DNA from: Spiroplasma syrphidicola EA-1
Lineage (GTDB): Bacteria > Bacillota_I > Bacilli_A > Mycoplasmatales > Mycoplasmataceae
DNA length: 64,000 nucleotides
Assembly: GCF_000400955.1 (NCBI RefSeq)
Contig: NC_021284.1
Location: 372,001-436,000 of the forward strand
Reading direction: 5' to 3'
A program made the translations under genes and the position numbers. This document shows, one piece after another, positions 55,042-64,000 of the stretch; positions within the stretch are counted from its first letter, which is position 1, and the number at the start of each line of letters is the position of its first letter. The notes below the pieces were generated by a model that had not been told where the DNA came from, did no database searches, and was given only the letters and a program-made list of their open reading frames with translations.

Positions 55042-55986
55042 ATGAGAACGTTAGGATTTGGCTTTACAAGATTTTGAATAGTTTTATCAAGTTTATTTGG
55101 AATCATTGGAGTTTTATTTTTAGCCGGTTATTATTTTTATTTTTGAAGTAATTACACGAATGGTCAAATAACAGGGGATCTAAATACTTATCAAACATTA
55201 TTTATGAATTCATGAGAAGATTTAGGAACTTATCGAGTACTATTTTTAATTATTATTATGTTTACTTTAACAACAACATTAATTTGTAACATTGGGTTAA
55301 TTCGTTACGCAACAAGTGGAACGGATGCTGAATTATGTGCCAATAAATGAAGTTTAGCAGTATTATCATTGTCATTAGGAGGAGTAATTGCTCCCTTTGC
55401 CTTAACATGATTACCAAATACTGATGTTAAAGCAACAAAAAATGCACGGGTAACAATTGTTCGTTATTTAGGAACTGGATGAATGTTAGGAGCCATTGGA
55501 GCAATTATTGCAATTGGTTCATTTATGGGAGTAACAAATAATTCGGGGTTTGTAACAGCAAGTGCTAAAAATACTTTCATTACTGTAATGACAATTTTAG
55601 GAGTTGTGGCTGGCTTTAGTTTACTTTTTGTCCCATTCTTTTATAATCGTAAAACAGTTGATCATATGATTGCCCAAACAAGTTTAGGAAAATGATATCG
55701 TTTTGTTTCAACAGTTTATACTGTTTTTGCAACAATTTTATTAGTAATTCAAATCATTTCAGCAATTGTAAAATTAATTGAAGCATTTGGCCGTATTTTC
55801 TCAAACCGTCAAAACGGGTTCCAAATCTTCTTGAACATTTTAAACTTTAGTTTTATGTTAATTGGAACAATGTTTATGATTTACTTAATTACATCAGTCA
55901 TAAAAGGATTATGACGAAGTGAAGATGATTATCTAATTTCAATTCCACAGTACCAACGTGCTGCGCAAATGCAACAACATAACTAA
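55042..55986 (+). CDS. hypothetical polytopic membrane protein
   Basis: A 314-residue membrane protein, unrecognised, probably Spiroplasma-specific. About seven hydrophobic segments (FWIVLSSLFGIIGVLFLAGY, YRVLFLIIIMFTLTTTLICN, LAVLSLSLGGVIAPFALTW, GWMLGAIGAIIAIGSFMG, FITVMTILGVVAGFSLLF, VFATILLVIQIISAIVKLI, FLNILNFSFMLIGTMFMIYL). There is a short C-terminal cytoplasmic tail ending QRAAQMQQHN. AAAAGGAAG is the ribosome site. Nine or so TGA Trp codons. It lies alone between the second ABC pair and the tRNA cluster. Confidence 0.78.
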
Positions 55987-56095
55987 ACAAAGAACAAAGC
56001 AAAATAATTCATAGCATTACTAGATATGAAAGTTTGCTTTTTCTTTCCCTAAATTCAACATTTTTAAAATATTTTTGAAAAGAATTAGAAAATAA

Positions 56096-56124
56096 TTGAC
56101 AAAAATAATGGTTTTATATAAAAT
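56096..56124 (+). promoter_or_regulatory. promoter of the tRNA cluster
   Basis: TTGACA (56096-56101) and TAAAAT (56119-56124), 17 bases apart, 40 bases before tRNA-Val. Confidence 0.8.
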
Positions 56125-56164
56125 AATAAAGGTTTTAACACAATACAAAACAGCATTGTGTCAT

Positions 56165-56240
56165 CGGGTGTTAGCTCAGTTGGGAGAGCGCCTGCCTTAC
56201 AAGCAGGTGGTCAGCGGTTCAAGTCCGTTACACCCGACCA
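56165..56240 (+). tRNA. tRNA-Val (anticodon TAC)
   Basis: CGGGTGT pairs with ACACCCG; discriminator A and CCA are encoded. The anticodon loop CTTACAA gives TAC. The discriminator A fits the TGGT of the valS T-box. Confidence 0.97.
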
Positions 56241-56245
56241 TTATT

Positions 56246-56321
<76 letters not shown>

Positions 56322-56325
56322 TTTT

Positions 56326-56409
56326 GGAGGGGTAGTGAAGTGGCCAAACACATCTGACTGTAACTCAGCTCCTTCGGGTTCGGGGGTTCGAATCCCTCTC
56401 CCTCCACCA
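56326..56409 (+). tRNA. tRNA-Tyr (anticodon GTA)
   Basis: GGAGGGG pairs with TCCCTCC (one G-U); there is a long variable arm, as in bacterial tRNA-Tyr. The anticodon loop CTGTAAC gives GTA. CCA is encoded. Confidence 0.96.
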
Positions 56410-56418
56410 TTATTATGT

Positions 56419-56493
56419 TGGGCTATCGCCAAGCGGTAAGGCAAAGGACTTTGACTCCTTCATGCGCTGGTTCGAATCCAGCTAGCCCAGCCA
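56419..56493 (+). tRNA. tRNA-Gln (anticodon TTG)
   Basis: TGGGCTA pairs with TAGCCCA, discriminator G, CCA encoded. The anticodon loop CTTTGAC gives TTG. Confidence 0.96.
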
Positions 56494-56509
56494 TTATTTA
56501 AAACATTAT

Positions 56510-56585
56510 CTCCTGTTAGCTCAGTCGGTAGAGCTGCTGGCTTTTAACCAGTAGGTCGTAGGTTCAAGTCCTGCACAGGAGACCA
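56510..56585 (+). tRNA. tRNA-Lys (anticodon TTT)
   Basis: CTCCTGT pairs with ACAGGAG, discriminator A, CCA encoded. The anticodon loop CTTTTAA gives TTT. Confidence 0.96.
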
Positions 56586-56592
56586 TTTATAT

Positions 56593-56679
56593 GCCCGAGT
56601 GGCGGAATAGGTAGACGCAACGGACTTAAAATCCGTCGGTTGTTTGACTGTACCGGTTCAAGTCCGGTCTCGGGTACCA
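56593..56679 (+). tRNA. tRNA-Leu (anticodon TAA)
   Basis: GCCCGAG pairs with CTCGGGT (G-U first pair), discriminator A, CCA encoded. There is a long variable arm (GGTTGTTTGACTGTACC region). The anticodon loop CTTAAAA gives TAA. Confidence 0.95.
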
Positions 56680-56696
56680 TTTTTTTAAAAAAATGA

Positions 56697-56725
56697 TTGA
56701 CATCACTAATATCAAATGGTATATA
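56697..56725 (+). promoter_or_regulatory. separate promoter for tRNA-Gly
   Basis: TTGACA (56697-56702), 17 bases, TATATA (56720-56725), 24 bases before tRNA-Gly. A T-rich stretch just upstream may end transcription from the other six tRNAs. Confidence 0.75.
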
Positions 56726-56748
56726 TTTAGTTGGATATTAGTTTATAT

Positions 56749-56822
56749 GCGGGTGTAGTTTAATGGTAGAACTTCAGCCTTCCAAGCTGACTGTGAGGGT
56801 TCGATTCCCTTCACCCGCTCCA
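56749..56822 (+). tRNA. tRNA-Gly (anticodon TCC)
   Basis: GCGGGTG pairs with CACCCGC, discriminator T, CCA encoded. The anticodon loop CTTCCAA gives TCC. Confidence 0.96.
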
Positions 56823-56887
56823 TTATTTTAATTGTTGTAAGAACAATTTTTTTTATGTTAAAATTAACAAAACGTTGAGGTGAAGAA

Positions 56888-57403
56888 ATGAAAGTAATTG
56901 ATAATAAAAATAAGGTTGAAAATAGTGAAAATAGTCATATTTCTCCCGTTGTCCAACATGAATTAGATTTCCAAGCAACCCGAACAGTTTTCTGAAAAAG
57001 TGTCTTGTTTTTAATCATTGAAGGGGTTGCACCATTTTTAGTTTTATTTTTATTATCATCTCCTGATCTTAAATTTGCGCACCATTATGAAGTTGGCGTT
57101 GGCATTGGTTTTGGTTTAGCTTACATAATTGGTGTCTTCTTCTTAACATTGTTAGGATTTATTGTAAAAGGGCATCAAGCTGATCAGTTTATTTATACAA
57201 CAATTTTAGCGTGAACATTATATGGTTTATATTTAACTGGTTATTGATGAACTTGAGATGATATTTTATATCGTTGCTTAGTTGCTTTTGGTTTTTTACT
57301 AGTTTCGGCTTTTTTCGGAACGTTTTTATCGGTCTGAATTCGTAATATTAGTGGAGTTATTAATTTGAAAAAAATAGCAAAAAATAATAAACAAGAAGGT
57401 TAG
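56888..57403 (+). CDS. hypothetical four-helix membrane protein
   Basis: A 171-residue protein, unrecognised. A hydrophilic N terminus (KVIDNKNKVENSENSHISPV) is followed by about four hydrophobic segments (VLFLIIEGVAPFLVLFLLSS, VGIGFGLAYIIGVFFLTLLG, FIYTTILAWTLYGLYLTGYW, VAFGFLLVSAFFGTFLSVW) and a basic tail KKIAKNNKQEG. GAGGTGAAG is the ribosome site. The stop overlaps the end of the convergent gene by four bases, and a terminator stem spans both ends. Function unknown. Confidence 0.75.
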
Positions 57404-57424
57404 AACAGTTGACCTTCTTGTTTT
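57387..57424. terminator. bidirectional terminator between convergent genes
   Basis: ACAAGAAGGT (57391-57400) and ACCTTCTTGT (57412-57421) form a ten-pair stem flanked by A residues and T residues. It overlaps both stop codons. Confidence 0.85.
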
Positions 57425-58191
57425 AGTTTTTGGTATTTAGCGCGAACAATGTCATAAAAAACGCGATTTTGTCGTTCTTGGTACATGTAAGTAGCTCAGT
57501 AGATTCATAAGATATTTTGATAATTAATTCATGCAGCAAGTTTTTCTTTTTCTTGGCGATTAAGATCAAAAAAAGTTAATCAAAGGGTAATATCTTCTGG
57601 TTTTGTTAAGGTTTCAGAAATGAAAGAGCCGATATCAAATAACCGATCATTATACATCGCATATTCAAAATCAATTAAGTACATTTTATCGTGATGGATT
57701 AAAAAATTCCCAGGATTTAAATCGTTATGACAAAGAACAAGGTCTTTTGCTGGTGTTACTAATTTTTGATAGTCAATTGTTTTTTCATAGCTAGTTAAGT
57801 CAACTAATGGGGTTTTAATTTTACTTTTAAAGTTATTTAAAAATTGTTCGGGGTCAAAAATGACGGGGTTAGCAATTTTAACAGCTCAGAGGTTTTTTAT
57901 TAGATTACTTGCTTGCTTTAATAAATTAGGTGTTAGATTATTTGTGTTAATTGTTGTACTATTGGTTAAATAAGGACTAACAAGATAAAAATTATTTGCT
58001 TCAAAACCATAATCAACAATTGGAATTGTTCAAGAGACATTTTTTAGTGCTTCAAGAACTTTAATTTCATTATGGTGGTCTAAATAGAAAGTGGTATCAG
58101 GTAAACTATAGCGCACAAATAAATTATTAGCAGTTAAGTAATTTTGATTAGTAATTCCTAAAGCAAGTTTTTTTCAACATTTATATTTCAT
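57400..58191 (-). CDS. choline/ethanolamine kinase-like phosphotransferase
   Basis: A 263-residue protein of the choline kinase / aminoglycoside phosphotransferase superfamily. The catalytic Brenner motif is LCHNDLNPGNFLIH and the metal-binding segment is YLIDFEYAMYNDRLFDIG, both clear. The DFEYA form and size favour a LicA-type choline kinase over an antibiotic-resistance enzyme; the natural substrate is not proven. The ATG at 58191 is chosen over the in-frame ATG at 58200, which touches the AAAGGA ribosome site. Nine TGA Trp codons hide the gene from a standard-code search. Confidence 0.83.
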
Positions 58192-58257
58192 TTTTTTCAT
58201 TCCTTTATTTAAATTATTATACAATATATTTGTAAAAGAATTAAAAAGGGGATTACA

Positions 58258-58872
58258 ATGCACGAAATTTGAATTGCAACAAATAACAAAAATAAGGTTC
58301 GCGAATTTACCGCGATTTTTGCTGAAATGAATGTAACGGTTAAATCACTATTAGATTTACCAACCGTAATTGATATTCCAGAAGAAGGAACAACTTTTTT
58401 GGAAAATGCTTATCAAAAAGCTGCTTATTTAGCTCATAAAATTAATAAGCCGGTTTTAGCGGATGATTCAGGGTTAGAAATTATTGGTTTGAATAATTTT
58501 CCGGGGATTTTTACCAAACGTTGGGCTTTGCCAATCACGGATAATAATTTAATCAATCAAATGTTAATTGATAAATGCGCAAATTTAACAGATCGCTCAG
58601 CCCAGGCAGTTTGTACTTTGGTATATCTTAATCCGTTAAATGGCAAAGAAGGTAGTTTTACGGGCATTACAAAAGGGGAAATAACAACAACACCAATTGG
58701 GGACAATAATTTTGGTTATGATCCAATTTTTAAAGTTGAAGAATTAAATAAAACCTATGCTCAATTAACGTTAGCAGAAAAAAATCAGTATTCGCATCGG
58801 GCTAAAGCAGTTAACCAGTTTAAAGAATGATGAAAAAAGGAGGAAGCCGAATGACAACAACCAAAAGATTAA
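58258..58872 (+). CDS. rdgB: XTP/dITP diphosphatase (RdgB/HAM1 family)
   Basis: Removes non-canonical purine nucleoside triphosphates from the pool. The 204-residue protein has WIATNNKNKVREFT at its start (IATxNxxK motif), GTTFLENAYQKA, LADDSGLEI with the catalytic Asp, PGIFTKRWA, and FGYDPIF and SHRAKAV near the end. With TGA as Trp it continues past 58830 through two adjacent Trp codons to TAA at 58870, overlapping trmL by 22 bases. The tail EWWKKEEAEWQQPKD is encoded by the ribosome-binding region of trmL. Confidence 0.93.
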
Positions 58873-59372
58873 ATATTGTTTTATTTGAACCAGAAATTGC
58901 CCAGAATGTTGGGGCAATTATCCGAACTTGTGTGGCGGTAAACGCCAAATTACATATCATTGAACCGTTAGGCTTTATTTTTGACAACCGCTTTGTGACA
59001 CGTAGTAGTGCTAATTATATTGAGTACGCTGACTATCAATTATACAATGATTGAGAACATTTTGTTAGTTTGAACCCAACGGTAAAATTATATTGCGCGA
59101 CACGTTATGCAAAATTTCCGCATAGTAAAGTTGATTTCACCAGTGATTCTGATCCGATTTTTATTTTATTTGGTCGTGAATCAACTGGGATTCCAACAAC
59201 GATTTTAAAAGCCAATTTAGAACGTTGTTTCCGGATTCCAATGAGTGAGCATGTCCGTAGCTTAAATGTCGCTAATACCGTGGGCATAGTTGCTTATGAA
59301 GTAATGCGTCAACTAGACTATCCTGATTTGTCCCAAGTGGAAATTCAAAAGGGGATGGATTATTTAGAATAG
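58851..59372 (+). CDS. trmL: tRNA (cytidine/uridine(34)-2'-O)-methyltransferase TrmL
   Basis: TrmL is a SPOUT enzyme methylating the wobble ribose of certain tRNA-Leu. The 173-residue protein has LNIVLFEPEIAQNVGAIIRT, LHIIEPLGF, FGRESTGIP and the knotted RIPMSEHVRSLNVANTVGIV, described in short parts. AAAGGAGG at 58834-58841, inside rdgB, decides the ATG at 58851. One TGA Trp at 59052 breaks it otherwise. Translation is probably coupled to rdgB. Confidence 0.95.
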
Positions 59373-59465
59373 GGTTTATGTAATAGATAAATCTTTTTCC
59401 AACTTTAAATTTAGTTATTTTTATAATAAGAAAGTATTAAGGTGGGAAAGAGAAAGGATGATGAA

Positions 59466-59789
59466 ATGAACCAAGTAATGTTGGTTGGCCAAGTTGAGGG
59501 AAGTTATGAGATTGTTTATGACAAAAAAGAGTCAGAACGGAAATTAATGAAGTTTTTATTAAAGGTCCAACGACCATTTAAAAATCGCGATGGCCATTAT
59601 GATAACGATCTAGTTAATATTAAAGTATGGACTAATAATATTGATGATTTAGATATCAGTTTGCAAGATAAAGCCATGATTATTGTGAAAGGACGCGTGC
59701 AGTCTTATCGTTCCAATAATTATGAGGATGATATTTATTATAATGAAATAATTGCTGACAAGGTGACATATTTAAACAGTTTAAATTAA
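59466..59789 (+). CDS. SSB/PriB-like OB-fold single-stranded DNA-binding protein
   Basis: A 107-residue protein with an OB-fold pattern: MNQVMLVGQVEGSYEIVYD, then KLMKFLLKVQRPFKN, VNIKVWTNNIDDLD, KAMIIVKGRVQSYRS and YYNEIIADKVTYL. This follows the SSB strand order but lacks the acidic C-terminal tail of true SSB. It may be a second, shorter SSB-like or PriB-like protein. AAAGGATG at the right distance favours the ATG at 59466 over the GTG-type reading at 59442. It stands between trmL and the rRNA promoters. Confidence 0.75.
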   Translation: MNQVMLVGQVEGSYEIVYDKKESERKLMKFLLKVQRPFKNRDGHYDNDLVNIKVWTNNIDDLDISLQDKAMIIVKGRVQSYRSNNYEDDIYYNEIIADKVTYLNSLN

Positions 59790-59823
59790 AAGTTAATTTA
59801 TTAAAATTCCTAATCTTAGTACA

Positions 59824-59850
59824 AAAAACCATTATTTTAATGGTTTTTTC
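59824..59850 (+). terminator. terminator before the rRNA operon
   Basis: AAAAAACCATT and AATGGTTTTTT form an 11-pair stem ending in T residues. Confidence 0.87.
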
Positions 59851-59963
59851 TTATTTATTTTTTGATTTAACCGCTAAATATCACCGTTATTGTTAGATAA
59901 ATGGTTATTGTGGTTTTTTGCTAAAAATTTTGCAAAAAAAACGAAAAAAAATGATAAAAATGC

Positions 59964-59991
59964 TTGCAAAATAAATAAGATTTTATATACT
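59964..59991 (+). promoter_or_regulatory. rRNA promoter P1
   Basis: TTGCAA (59964-59969) and TATACT (59986-59991), 16 bases apart, about 255 bases before 16S rRNA. Confidence 0.65.
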
Positions 59992-60094
59992 TATAGATGT
60001 GCAAAGATAGAACAGAGTCGTAGGACCCTAATTTACACATTCAATTCATAATTTTAAAAAAACAATAAATATTTTAAAAAAATTACAATATTTG

Positions 60095-60123
60095 TTGACA
60101 TTAGGTTTAGAATTTTGTATGAT
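60095..60123 (+). promoter_or_regulatory. rRNA promoter P2
   Basis: TTGACA (60095-60100), 17 bases, TATGAT (60118-60123). This is the best promoter in the leader and close to the family consensus. Confidence 0.82.
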
Positions 60124-60245
60124 TTGTAAGGTGTTTTATTCGCACTAAAAATAAAACGATCTTTGAAAACTAAACATAACAACAAAAGATAATCATTTTA
60201 AATCAATGAGTATCCGTCATTATAGCTAGGACAAATATACAATTT
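60124..60245 (+). other. rRNA leader with antitermination-type box and 16S processing arm
   Basis: TCTTTGAAAACT at about 60161-60172 recurs in the 16S-23S spacer and resembles the conserved element of Gram-positive rRNA leaders. TCATTATAGC (60217-60226) is complementary to GCTATAATGA (61795-61804) just after 16S, so the two can form the stem cut during 16S maturation. Confidence 0.75.
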
Positions 60246-61767
<1,522 letters not shown>

Positions 61768-62071
61768 ATGGAGTTATACTTTATAGTAAATACGGCTATA
61801 ATGAAGTTATGTTTAGTTTTCAGAGATTAGTTTCTCTGAATTAATCGAAATTGAACAAGTAGTTAAATTTTGATTAAAAATTGTTCTTTGAAAACTGGAT
61901 AATAGACATCTAGTTATTTCATTTTTAATGAAATAACAAAATAATTCAAATTTTCTGTTATTAAAGTAATTTTTAAATTAATAACTAAAATTTCACAGTT
62001 ATATTTTGTAAATGATTCTCAAAAAAATTATAAAAACCTTGATTAATTTTATTAATTAAGCAATGATCAAA
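61768..62071 (+). other. 16S-23S internal transcribed spacer without tRNA
   Basis: About 304 AT-rich bases with no tRNA cloverleaf. It holds the 3' arm of the 16S processing stem (61795-61804) and a second TCTTTGAAAACT box near 61886. Nothing else is recognised. Confidence 0.85.

Positions 62072-64000
<1,929 letters not shown>

Overview
The window is bacterial DNA that reads sensibly only when TGA encodes tryptophan. Dozens of family-conserved proteins (PolC, RpoD, ValRS, Lon, TrmFO and others) run straight through in-frame TGA codons. The base composition is strongly AT-rich. There is an MreB cytoskeletal protein and no cell-wall gene, and one large surface-protein candidate carries repeats resembling spiralin. 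Together these point to a wall-less Mollicute of the genus Spiroplasma. The 16S sequence looks like the Citri-Chrysopicola-Mirum side of the genus, but that is an impression, not an alignment. Most of the window is ordinary chromosomal housekeeping DNA. I see no insertion sequence, prophage or CRISPR array.

Layout. 1-8.7 kb: the end of polC, then a tight Firmicute-type series era, recO, glyS, dnaG, rpoD, trmK and a Nif3-like gene, with ispH facing it. 9.7-13.1 kb: three lineage-specific genes, namely a 701-residue one-pass protein with spiralin-like repeats and a propeller-like tail, a small basic protein and a membrane protein. 13.2-20.4 kb: a DEAD-box helicase, an ABC-2 exporter pair, a MATE transporter and, facing them, an acetyltransferase. 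20.5-26.2 kb: rplU-prp-rpmA, then valS behind a T-box leader, and trmFO. 26.3-32.4 kb: gapN, a coiled-coil protein, a peroxiredoxin, a second MATE transporter, a disordered tail-anchored 504-residue protein, and a small tail-anchored protein on the other strand. 32.5-38.8 kb: thyA-folA-plsC-pdp, then scpA-scpB-rluB-deoxynucleoside kinase. 38.8-46.2 kb: ppa, a RibU-like protein, tRNA-Arg, trigger factor, lon under a CIRCE element, and an Abi_2/HEPN gene. 46.4-55 kb: mreB, ldh, rarA, rpsU, guaC, two membrane proteins (one a CaCA-type cation exchanger) and a second ABC pair. 55-60 kb: membrane proteins, seven tRNAs, a choline-kinase-like protein, rdgB, trmL and an SSB-like protein. 60-64 kb: promoters, 16S rRNA, spacer and the start of 23S rRNA.

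How the genes fit together. The central functions are replication priming and repair (polC, recO, dnaG, rarA), chromosome segregation (scpA, scpB), translation and RNA modification (glyS, valS, trmK, trmFO, trmL, rluB, L21, L27, S21, Prp, Era), and nucleotide salvage (thyA, folA, pdp, deoxynucleoside kinase, guaC, rdgB). Fermentative energy metabolism is represented by gapN, ldh and ppa, and protein quality control by tig and HrcA-controlled lon. The genes most worth experimental attention are the 701-residue surface candidate, the 504-residue disordered tail-anchored protein, the sigma factor with a large insertion in region 4, the Abi_2/HEPN protein and the T-box upstream of valS.
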